From NCBI GenBank assembly GCA_034435975.1, contig DAOTWD010000028.1:1-64000 (forward strand): 64,000 nt of DNA. The letters run 5' to 3'. Numbering within the stretch: position 1 is the stretch's first letter; each line of letters begins with the position of its first letter. The translations under genes were made by a program, and so were the position numbers. The notes below the pieces were generated by a model. That model saw nothing but the letters and a program-made list of their open reading frames with translations, ran no database searches and was not told the origin of the DNA. Of the stretch, positions 34,096-41,906 are shown one piece after another. The DNA is from CAKZQX01 sp034435975 (GTDB taxonomy: Bacteria > Chloroflexota > Chloroflexia > Chloroflexales > Chloroflexaceae).

Positions 34096-36000
34096 ATGGA
34101 TGAAAACCTGATAGACATTTACAACCCTTGCGAACTGGCAGATCCCATGTTTCAGGAAAATGAAACGCTCTTTCGTAATGTGTTTGAACAGAGTGCTGGT
34201 GGGATGGCGCTGGTGGCCTGCGATGGCCGTTTGCTCCGTGTTAATCAAGCGCTCCAGGCTATGCTCGGCTATACCGAAACCGAGTTGTTGACGCGGACGT
34301 TGCCAGAATTACTGCATCCCGATGATCACCACCAGTATCACACCGCTACCCAGATGCTCCTGGCCAATGCCATTCCGATGGATCATGCCGAGTGGCGCTA
34401 TATGCATAAACAGGGGGATCATATCTGGACGTTGGTGAGTATTGGTCTGGTGCGGGATGCTATAGCCCAACCTGTCTGTTTTGTGGTACAAATGCAAGAA
34501 CTGCGTGCCTATACACAGCGTGAGGTCGTACACGCCACATATGTGCAGTCTTTCCAACGGTTGTTTGCACACTCCAGCCAGTGTATCCTTTTGCTCGATC
34601 CCACCGGTATCGTGCTAGAGATTAACCAGACGGCACTGAATTGTGCTGGACTGACCCGTGCTGAGGTGGTACAGTACCCATTCTGGGAGATGCGCTGGTG
34701 GAGCATCTCCCCCCAGACTCAACAGCAGATTCAGTCTGCCCTTGCTGAAGCACGACAAGGACAGAGCATTGCCTACGAGATAGATGTTCTGGCGGCTGAG
34801 AATCAGGTAGCGACGCTCGAATGGTTCCTGAAACCAGTGACAGATATGACCGGTCAGGTTATCATGCTTATCGCCGAAGGGCGCGACATCACCGAGCCGA
34901 AACGTGCCCGTGTGGCTCGTGAACAAATGGACGACCGCGTTCGTGATGCGTTTGATTACGCGACCATCGGGATGGCATTGCTCACACCCGACGGGCACTG
35001 GATCAAGGTGAACCAGGCACTGTGTGATATGGTGGGCTATACCGAGACAGAATTACTTACCATGAACTTTCAGTCGATTACCCACCCGGATGATCTGGAA
35101 CGGAATCTGCACTATGCGAACCAGTTGCTCAATGGTGCGATCCGTAATTATGAAATGGAAAAGCGCTATATTCATAAACGGGGTCATATTGTCTGGGTTT
35201 CATTGAGTGTCTCGCTGGTGCGCGATGCCCAGGGCACTCCCCTGTATACGGTTGCACAAACACAAGATATTACCCGGCGCAAGCGTACCGAGCGCGAGTT
35301 AGAGCGCCAGACGCGCGAGCTAACCCGCTCGAACGTTGAGTTGGAACAGTTTGCATATGTGGCGTCGCATGACTTGCAAGAGCCACTGCGCAAAGTAGCC
35401 AGTTATACCACCTTGCTGGCACGACGTTACAAAGGTCAGCTTGATTCAGGGGCCGATAAATACATTGATTACATCGTTGACGGGGCCACCCGTATGCAGA
35501 ACCTGATTAATGACTTGCTGACCTACTCCCGCGTTGGGCGCGAGCAACTGGTGATGGAGCCCGTACAACTGAGCGAGATTGTTGAGCAAGTCCTGTCGGA
35601 CATCGGGGCGACGGTGCGGGAGAGCCAGGCGGTCATTACCTATGATACCCTCCCCACGCTTGCTGTCAACCGGCAACAAATTGGTCAGGTGTTTCAAAAT
35701 TTGATTGCCAACGCACTGAAGTTTCATGGCCATATACCACCACGCATTCACATCACCGCCGAGTTGCGCAGCGATACGTGGATCATTGGTGTACGTGATA
35801 ATGGGATTGGAATCGAGCCGCAGTATGCCGAGCGGATCTTCGCCGTATTTCAACGGTTACACTCCCGCGCCGAGTATCCGGGCACTGGCATCGGGTTGGC
35901 GATTTGTAAAAAGATAGTTGAACGTCATGGCGGCACGATCTGGATGGATTCGGAACCAGGGCAAGGTTCAACGTTCTATTTCAGTCTTCCGTTACCCTAG
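34096..36000 (+). CDS. PAS-PAS-PAS sensor histidine kinase
   Basis: 634 residues, no membrane segment, so cytosolic. Three PAS domains: about 22-135 (LRVNQALQAMLGYTETELLTRTL), about 150-268 and about 282-394 (IKVNQALCDMVGYTETELLTMNF). The PAS3 region is followed by a coiled linker and the HisKA phosphorylation site H425 in YVASHDLQEPLR. The ATPase has an N-box QVFQNLIANALKF, G1 VRDNGIGI and G2 GTGIGLAICKK. The HDLQEPLR box groups it with phytochrome-like kinases of cyanobacteria and Chloroflexota. It is the first gene of the run that ends in the kai genes and lies only 22 bases before the next kinase. PAS3 is very like the PAS of that next kinase, so part of the pair arose by duplication. Confidence 0.93.
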   Translation: MDENLIDIYNPCELADPMFQENETLFRNVFEQSAGGMALVACDGRLLRVNQALQAMLGYTETELLTRTLPELLHPDDHHQYHTATQMLLANAIPMDHAEWRYMHKQGDHIWTLVSIGLVRDAIAQPVCFVVQMQELRAYTQREVVHATYVQSFQRLFAHSSQCILLLDPTGIVLEINQTALNCAGLTRAEVVQYPFWEMRWWSISPQTQQQIQSALAEARQGQSIAYEIDVLAAENQVATLEWFLKPVTDMTGQVIMLIAEGRDITEPKRARVAREQMDDRVRDAFDYATIGMALLTPDGHWIKVNQALCDMVGYTETELLTMNFQSITHPDDLERNLHYANQLLNGAIRNYEMEKRYIHKRGHIVWVSLSVSLVRDAQGTPLYTVAQTQDITRRKRTERELERQTRELTRSNVELEQFAYVASHDLQEPLRKVASYTTLLARRYKGQLDSGADKYIDYIVDGATRMQNLINDLLTYSRVGREQLVMEPVQLSEIVEQVLSDIGATVRESQAVITYDTLPTLAVNRQQIGQVFQNLIANALKFHGHIPPRIHITAELRSDTWIIGVRDNGIGIEPQYAERIFAVFQRLHSRAEYPGTGIGLAICKKIVERHGGTIWMDSEPGQGSTFYFSLPLP

Positions 36001-36022
36001 CGCGGCTGGAATCGTGGAAATC

Positions 36023-37525
36023 ATGGAACCGGTAAAAATGTTATTGATCGAAGATGACCCTGGCGATGCAGATTTGCTGTGGGAGTTACTGTCCGAAGAA
36101 AAACATGTTGCGTTTACTGTCGAATGGGCCGACCGACTCAAGAAAGGCCTGACCTACCTGGCGCAAGGTGGGATCGATGTGGTGCTGCTGGATCTTTCAC
36201 TGCCTGACAGCCATGGTATGGCAACCTTTACCACCGTAAACATGCATGCCCCGAACGTCCCTATTGTGGTGTTGACTGGCTTTGACGATGAGACTCTGGC
36301 CTTAGAAGCAGTACGCCTGGGTGCCCAGGATTATCTGGTCAAGGGCCAGGTAGACGGAAAAATGATCGCCCGTGTGGCCCGCTATGCCATTGAACGTAAA
36401 CGCGCCGAAGAGGCCCTCCGCGAGAGCGAGGCCCGCTTTCGCAGTGCCTTTGACTATGCAGCGATTGGTATGGCCCTGGTTGCCACCGATGGTCGCTGGC
36501 TGAAGGTCAATAGCGCTTTTTGTGAAACCGTGGGTTTCACCGAGAGTGAGCTGTTGCGCATGACATTCCAGGATCTCACGCATCCAGATGACCTGCCAAC
36601 CAATCTGGGGTATTTCTATCAACTCTTGTCTGGTGATCTCCAGTATTATCACCTGGAGAAGCGTTATGTTCACAAATTAGGACACGATGTGTGGGTGCGC
36701 GACAGCGCCTCGGTCGTCTGGAATGTTCAACAGCAACCGCTGTATATTGTAGCCCAGATCCAGGACATCACCCGGCGAAAGCATGTAGAGGATGAACTTG
36801 CACACCGAATCGAGGAACTCGCACGTTCTAACACAGAGTTAGAACAGTTTGCCTATGTTGCCTCACATGATCTCCAGGAACCATTACGCATGGTTGCCAG
36901 TTATACGCAACTGCTGGAGCGCCGCTATAAAGGGCGGCTTGATGCTGACGCCGATGAGTTTATCGGCTATGCAGTCGATGGTGTTATGCGTATGCAGCAG
37001 TTGATCAACGATCTGTTGAGCTATGCACGCGTTGGCAAACGGGGTAAGCATTTTGAGCCAACAAACTGTGAGATGATCCTGGCCGACACGCTGGTGGATC
37101 TGCAGGCTGCGGTGACGGAGAGCAATGCACGGATCACCCATGATCCGTTGCCCACAGTCATGGCCGATGCACCGCAACTCCGACAGGTGTTTCAAAATCT
37201 GATTGGCAACGCGATCAAGTTTCGCAGCAGCGCCGCGCTCCACATCCATGTTTCAGCGGTGCGCCAGGGGGCTGAATGGGTTTTCTCGGTCAGGGATAAC
37301 GGAATTGGCATTGATGCCGAATATGCCGAGCGGATCTTTATTATCTTTCAACGCTTGCATGGTCGCGAGCAGTATAGGGGAACCGGCATTGGTCTGGCGA
37401 TTTGTAAAAAGATTGTAGAACGCCATGGTGGGCGGATCTGGGTCGAAGGGCAACCTGGACAAGGATCAACGTTTTACTTTACAATTCCGGCAACAAGTGG
37501 CCAACGGCCACGGATGATCTGGTGA
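36023..37525 (+). CDS. Receiver-PAS hybrid histidine kinase
   Basis: 500 residues from the ATG at 36023; a longer frame overlapping the upstream gene is not supported. The N-terminal receiver has acidic residues E10-D11-D12, phosphoacceptor D57 in VVLLDLSLPDSHG, and K107 in DYLVKGQ. A PAS domain (about 138-252, MALVATDGRWLKVNSAFCETVGFTESELL) precedes HisKA with H282 in YVASHDLQEPLRMVASYTQLLERR and an ATPase with NAIKF, DNGIGI and GTGIGLAICKK. A receiver in front of a kinase can gate its activity in response to an upstream phosphodonor, possibly the PAS kinase encoded just before. It ends at or overlapping the next receiver gene. Confidence 0.93.
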   Translation: MEPVKMLLIEDDPGDADLLWELLSEEKHVAFTVEWADRLKKGLTYLAQGGIDVVLLDLSLPDSHGMATFTTVNMHAPNVPIVVLTGFDDETLALEAVRLGAQDYLVKGQVDGKMIARVARYAIERKRAEEALRESEARFRSAFDYAAIGMALVATDGRWLKVNSAFCETVGFTESELLRMTFQDLTHPDDLPTNLGYFYQLLSGDLQYYHLEKRYVHKLGHDVWVRDSASVVWNVQQQPLYIVAQIQDITRRKHVEDELAHRIEELARSNTELEQFAYVASHDLQEPLRMVASYTQLLERRYKGRLDADADEFIGYAVDGVMRMQQLINDLLSYARVGKRGKHFEPTNCEMILADTLVDLQAAVTESNARITHDPLPTVMADAPQLRQVFQNLIGNAIKFRSSAALHIHVSAVRQGAEWVFSVRDNGIGIDAEYAERIFIIFQRLHGREQYRGTGIGLAICKKIVERHGGRIWVEGQPGQGSTFYFTIPATSGQRPRMIW

Positions 37526-37560
37526 ACATAGCGTCTATCGGTGCTATGGGTGCAAAAACC

Positions 37561-38442
37561 ATGAACACGAAACCTGTCAACATTCTACTGATCGAGAATA
37601 ATCTCGGTGATGCCCAGCAGTTGTGTACAATGCTTACCAGCAGTACGACGGCTCAATTTAATGTCACCCATGTGGAACAGATCGATGAGGCGCTCCATGT
37701 CCTCCAACAAGAAACGTTTGATGTGGTGCTCCTTGATCTGTCTTTACCCGATGATGATCATATTGAGCCATTTATCGCTCTGCATACACAGATACCGGAT
37801 GTACCGGTGATTGTTATGACTGACACTGACGATGAAATCCTGGGGATCAAATTAGTCCAGATGGGAGCACAGGACTATCTCGTCAAAGAACAAATTCACG
37901 CCGCATTGCTGATTCGTTCCATACGCTATACGGTTGAACGTCATCGAATGCAAGTGGAACTCAACATTATGCGTCACCATGAGCAGCAAGAGCGTGAACT
38001 GCGTTCGTTGGAGCAACTGTCCCGCTCAACAGGCACCACGATCACGGCGCGCCTGTTTGGAGCGACGCCGCTACGCGAGTCGTTGCCCGACCTGTTCAAT
38101 GAATTGGTGCAAAGTTATGAAACACTGTTGGAGCGAGCACTGGAGCAACGCACCTATAAAGTCGATCATAAAACCTCCGACGAATTACGCCTGATTGCAG
38201 AACAGTTAGGTTTTTTGAAAGCCAGTCCGCGTGATGTGGTCAAAATTCACAGTACCGCGCTCAAACACAAAACTGATTATGCGCCACCGCAAAAAGCGCA
38301 AGCCTACGTCGAGGAGGGGCGTATGCTGGTATTGGAATTGATGGGCTATCTGGTTTCGTATTATCGTAATTATGCTCTGGGTGTGAGTACGAAAGCCCCC
38401 ACGAAACCCAGGGGTAAAGTACAAGAAGGAGGCGGGGCATGA
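37561..38442 (+). CDS. Receiver domain fused to a KaiA/RsbU-like helical domain (candidate KaiA-like regulator)
   Basis: 293 residues from the ATG at 37561; a GTG at 37522 overlapping the upstream stop is possible. Residues 7-125 are a receiver with D59 in VVLLDLSLPDDD and K109 in DYLVKEQ; one acidic pocket residue is Asn (IENN). After a coiled linker, residues 174-274 are all-helical. LPDLFNELVQSYETLLERAL, then FLKASPRDVVKIHSTALKHK, then EEGRMLVLELMGYLVSYYRN follow the C-terminal domain of KaiA (V-V-x-I-H-x-x-L and L-I-x-x-x-x-L-x-x-x-Y-R-R) and the related N-terminal domain of RsbU. The stop overlaps the kaiB start by four bases (ATGA), so the two are translated together. Synechocystis KaiA3 has the same plan, a receiver plus a KaiA-like C-terminus. 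I infer a KaiA-like activator or phosphorylation-controlled input; a RsbU-type partner domain is the alternative. Confidence 0.7.
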   Translation: MNTKPVNILLIENNLGDAQQLCTMLTSSTTAQFNVTHVEQIDEALHVLQQETFDVVLLDLSLPDDDHIEPFIALHTQIPDVPVIVMTDTDDEILGIKLVQMGAQDYLVKEQIHAALLIRSIRYTVERHRMQVELNIMRHHEQQERELRSLEQLSRSTGTTITARLFGATPLRESLPDLFNELVQSYETLLERALEQRTYKVDHKTSDELRLIAEQLGFLKASPRDVVKIHSTALKHKTDYAPPQKAQAYVEEGRMLVLELMGYLVSYYRNYALGVSTKAPTKPRGKVQEGGGA

Positions 38443-38720
38443 TTAACAAGTATATTCTCAGATTGTATATTACCGGGCAAACGCCAAAATCTGAGCGTGC
38501 GATTGAAAACTTGCGTCGGATCTGTGAAGAGGAACTCAACGGTCAGTATCAGATGGTCATTATTGATGTCCTCGAACGACCACAACTGGCTGAGGACGAG
38601 AAAATTTTAGCGACGCCAACTCTGATCAAGGAACTCCCGCCACCATTACGGCGAATCATCGGTGATCTCTCTGATACCGAGAAGGTATTGCTCGGGTTAG
38701 AGTTACGTCGTTCTATTTAG
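38439..38720 (+). CDS. kaiB: Circadian clock protein KaiB
   Basis: 93 residues, the minimal KaiB length. The sequence follows cyanobacterial KaiB almost throughout: YILRLYITGQTPKSERAIENL, YQMVIIDVLERPQLAEDEKILATPTLIKELPPPLRRIIGDLSDTEKVLLGLEL. The cis-proline loop region (ATPTLIKELPPP) that enables the fold switch is present. KaiB binds the CI ring of phosphorylated KaiC and, in cyanobacteria, sequesters KaiA. The acidic C-terminal tail of cyanobacterial KaiB is missing. The AAGGAGGCGGGGC ribosome site lies inside the end of the upstream gene. Confidence 0.97.
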   Translation: MINKYILRLYITGQTPKSERAIENLRRICEEELNGQYQMVIIDVLERPQLAEDEKILATPTLIKELPPPLRRIIGDLSDTEKVLLGLELRRSI

Positions 38721-38743
38721 TTGTACAGCCAGGAGTGAGTACT

Positions 38744-40288
38744 ATGCCAACCGTAGGCAGTGAACCACAACGCCATATTGAAAAACTAGAAACGTGTATC
38801 CCCGGCTTTGATCTCGTTGCGCTCGGTGGATTACCACGCGGACGGACGACTCTGATTTCCGGCACAGCGGGGAGTGCCAAAACAGTGTTTGCATGCCAAT
38901 TTTTGGCAGAAGCTATTCTGCACAAGCAAGAAAGTGGCGTGTTTGTGACGTTCGAGGAGTCTACCAGCGATATTCGCAAGAATATGCTCGGCTTCGGTTG
39001 GGATATTCAACGTTGGGAACACGAGAATAAATGGGCTTTTGTTGATGCATCACCCCAACCAGGTGCTGAACCGATCATCATTGGCGAGTATGACCTGGGG
39101 GCTTTATTAGCCCGGATTGAGAATGCCGTGCGGAAAGTTAATGCGCGACGGGTTTCGCTGGATTCGCTGGGGGCTATTTTTACCCAGTTTACCGATACGA
39201 ATGCGCTGCGCCGCGAGTTGTTTCGGGTCGTGTCTGCGCTGAAATCGATGGGTGTGACGGCGATTATTACGGCCGAGCGGACGGAGGAGTACGGTGATAT
39301 TGCGCGCTATGGCTTTGAAGAGTTTGTCACCGATAACGTCGTCATTCTGCGCAATGTGATGGAAGAGGAGAAGCGCCGTCGCACGCTTGAGATCCTCAAA
39401 TTTCGGGGCACATCTCACCAAAAAGGGGAATTCCCCTTTACGATTATGCCCGATCAGGGCATTGTGGTTATCCCACTGTCAGCTATTGAGTTAAAACAGA
39501 AGTCCACCGATATTCGGATTACGGCTGGAAATGCCGAACTGGATAAAATGTGTGGGGGGGGGTTCTTCCGCGACTCGGTGGTACTGGTCTCAGGAGCAAC
39601 GGGTACAGGCAAAACGTTGATGGTCACCAGCTTTATGGCTGGTGGTGCTAACAATGGTGAACGCTGTCTCCTGTTTGCCTTTGAAGAGAGCCGCGAGCAA
39701 CTGTTCCGCAATGCGATTGGCTGGGGTGTAGACTTTGAGCAGATGGAAAAAGAGGGGAAGCTCAAGGTGGTGTGCGAATATCCCGAAACTACCGGTATTG
39801 AAGATCACTTGATTCAGATGAAAAAAGTGATCGAGAAGTTCCAGCCCAATCGGGTGGCCGTTGATAGCCTCTCGGCCCTTGAACGGGTGTCTACGATCAA
39901 AGGCTTCCGCGAGTTTGTAATTAGCCTGACTTCATTTATCAAGCACCGTGAACTGGCCGGCCTGTTCACATCTACGACCCCGACTTTGCTGGGCGGTACA
40001 TCGATTACGGAAGCTCATATTTCGACCACGACTGACTCGATCATTCTGTTGCGCTATGTGGAGATTTACGGTGAAATGCGGCGCGGCATTACGGTACTTA
40101 AAATGCGCGGTTCGATGCACGATAAAGAGATTCGTGAGTTTACGATTGATGGCAAGGGTATGCATATTGGTAAACCGTTCCGCAATATCTCCGGTATTCT
40201 TTCCGGCAATTTTGTCCATCTGGCACCCGCTGAAATTGATCGTATCGGTAATTTGTTTACGGAGGATGATGCATTGACCGATGAATAG
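38744..40288 (+). CDS. kaiC: Circadian clock ATPase/kinase KaiC
   Basis: 514 residues from the ATG at 38744 with AGGAG eight bases upstream. Two RecA-like domains: CI with P-loop GTAGSAKT (40-47) and catalytic Glu pair in VTFEES (71-72), and CII with P-loop GATGTGKT (284-291) and FAFEES (314-315). The phosphorylation loop SITEAHISTTTDS keeps both phosphosites S427 and T428 and the neighbouring T422, equivalent to S431, T432 and T426 of Synechococcus. A C-terminal tail after SGILSG (helical, ending EDDALTDE) is present, as in KaiC proteins that bind KaiA. So it should autophosphorylate and act as an oscillator or timer. One CI P-loop Gly is replaced by Ala. Confidence 0.97.
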   Translation: MPTVGSEPQRHIEKLETCIPGFDLVALGGLPRGRTTLISGTAGSAKTVFACQFLAEAILHKQESGVFVTFEESTSDIRKNMLGFGWDIQRWEHENKWAFVDASPQPGAEPIIIGEYDLGALLARIENAVRKVNARRVSLDSLGAIFTQFTDTNALRRELFRVVSALKSMGVTAIITAERTEEYGDIARYGFEEFVTDNVVILRNVMEEEKRRRTLEILKFRGTSHQKGEFPFTIMPDQGIVVIPLSAIELKQKSTDIRITAGNAELDKMCGGGFFRDSVVLVSGATGTGKTLMVTSFMAGGANNGERCLLFAFEESREQLFRNAIGWGVDFEQMEKEGKLKVVCEYPETTGIEDHLIQMKKVIEKFQPNRVAVDSLSALERVSTIKGFREFVISLTSFIKHRELAGLFTSTTPTLLGGTSITEAHISTTTDSIILLRYVEIYGEMRRGITVLKMRGSMHDKEIREFTIDGKGMHIGKPFRNISGILSGNFVHLAPAEIDRIGNLFTEDDALTDE

Positions 40289-40358
40289 TAATAATTGTAC
40301 ATTAAAATTGTATCCTTTTTATTACATGTTAGTTTTATAAAACAACTGTTAGAAAACT

Positions 40359-41858
40359 ATGTCATATCAGTTTGAAATGCACCATACAAGGCCCGTACCC
40401 GCAAAGGTTTTATTGATTGAAGAAAATCCTGATGATGCTCAGATGATACAGGTTGCGCTGACCACGCATCATAGAGGTCAATTTGAACTGGTGCATGTTC
40501 GCTATATGATGGAGGGGTTATCGCTTTTATCCCAAATACCGATTCAGGTCATTTTGCTGGCCTATACTCCGGTTGTTGGGCATGAATTTGAGCCATTGAT
40601 GACCTTGCAGTCCCATGTCCCGGATCTGCCTATCGTTATTCTCACCAATGTGGACGATGATATGCTGGCCGTGCGAGCGATGCAGAGCGGTGCCCAGGGC
40701 TATTTGATCAAGCACCGCCTCGATGCGACGGCGCTGGTGCTGGCACTGCGCCATGCGATTGAGCGTCAACGTATGCATACCGAACTGGCGCAATCAACCC
40801 GTGATCTGCAATCGAGCGAGGCGCGCTTCTACAAACTGGTGGAGAAAATTGCTGACAGCATTATTGTCGTCAATGACAAAGGCATCGTTCGCTTTGTCAA
40901 CCCGGCTGCCGAGTTGCTCTTTGATCGCAAGGCCGAGGATTTCCTGGGAGAAATGTTTGGCTTTCCGGTGGTACTCGGTGAAACGACCGAACTGGATATT
41001 ATTCGCCGACATGGTGACACTGCAGTGGCCGAGATGCGCGTGGCGGAAATTACCTGGGGCAGTGAGGTGGCCTACCTGGCCTCGCTCCGTGATATTACTG
41101 ACCGCAAGCGTGTCGAAGAACATGTCCGCCGCATCAATGCCGAACTGGAGCAACGCGTGAACGAACGCACAGCCGAACTGAAACGCTCGAATGCCGAATT
41201 GGAGCAGTTTGCCTATATTGCATCCCACGATTTGCAAGAACCGTTGCGTATGGTTGCCAGCTATATGCGTCTGCTCGAACGCCGCTATAAAGATAAATTG
41301 GACGCCGACGCTGCGAAGTTTATCAACTATGCTGTTGACGGCGCGATGCGTATGCAGCAACTGATTAACGATCTGCTGGAATATTCACGTGTTGATGCCC
41401 GTGGCCGAGATTTCACTGCGGTTAATTTTGACACGCTGGTGGAGCAAACGCTCACCAATCTCAAAGTGGCGATTGAAGAAAGTGGAGCGACCATTACCCG
41501 CGACCCCTTGCCAACTGTGCAAGGTGACGAAATTCAACTCGGCCAGGTGTTGCAAAATTTAGTGGGTAATGCGCTTAAATTCCGAGGTGAGCAGCCACTC
41601 TATATTCATATCTCGGCTACCCGGCGTACAGGTGAGTGGGTTATCCTGGTTCGCGATAATGGTATTGGCATTGAACCTGAACACTCCCAACGTGTCTTTG
41701 AAATTTTTCAACGCTTACATGGGCGTGGCGCCTACCCTGGCACCGGGATTGGGCTGGCCATCTGCAAAAAAATTATTGAACGGCATCGCGGGCACATCTG
41801 GGTCGAGTCCCAGCCGGGACAGGGATCAACGTTCTATTTTTCAATCCCTGATAGCTGA
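40359..41858 (+). CDS. Pseudo-receiver-PAS histidine kinase downstream of kaiC
   Basis: 499 residues. The N-terminal domain (14-135) has the receiver fold (VLLIEENPDDAQM, LPIVILTNVDDDMLAVRAMQSGAQGYLIKHR), but the phosphoacceptor Asp is Ala68 in QVILLAYTP, where the sister proteins read VVLLDLSLP. It therefore cannot be phosphorylated at the usual place. A PAS domain (about 152-246), a coiled coil (EQRVNERTAELKRSNAELEQ), HisKA with H290 in YIASHDLQEPLRMVASYMRLLERR and a complete ATPase (NALKF, DNGIGI, GTGIGLAICKK) follow. Cyanobacterial clock kinases also read the clock through non-phosphorylated adaptor domains (the KaiB-like domain of SasA, the pseudo-receiver of CikA). The position 70 bases after kaiC suggests the same job here. 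Confidence 0.9.
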   Translation: MSYQFEMHHTRPVPAKVLLIEENPDDAQMIQVALTTHHRGQFELVHVRYMMEGLSLLSQIPIQVILLAYTPVVGHEFEPLMTLQSHVPDLPIVILTNVDDDMLAVRAMQSGAQGYLIKHRLDATALVLALRHAIERQRMHTELAQSTRDLQSSEARFYKLVEKIADSIIVVNDKGIVRFVNPAAELLFDRKAEDFLGEMFGFPVVLGETTELDIIRRHGDTAVAEMRVAEITWGSEVAYLASLRDITDRKRVEEHVRRINAELEQRVNERTAELKRSNAELEQFAYIASHDLQEPLRMVASYMRLLERRYKDKLDADAAKFINYAVDGAMRMQQLINDLLEYSRVDARGRDFTAVNFDTLVEQTLTNLKVAIEESGATITRDPLPTVQGDEIQLGQVLQNLVGNALKFRGEQPLYIHISATRRTGEWVILVRDNGIGIEPEHSQRVFEIFQRLHGRGAYPGTGIGLAICKKIIERHRGHIWVESQPGQGSTFYFSIPDS

Positions 41859-41906
41859 GAACTGCGGATGGTCTGATACCCCACTATAGGGAATGATGGA
41901 GCAGGT

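Noticed and set aside
38744..40288. RadA or other single-purpose RecA-like ATPase instead of KaiC
   Set aside because: Two RecA domains, the FEES Glu pairs, the HIST phosphosite loop and adjacent kaiB identify KaiC.
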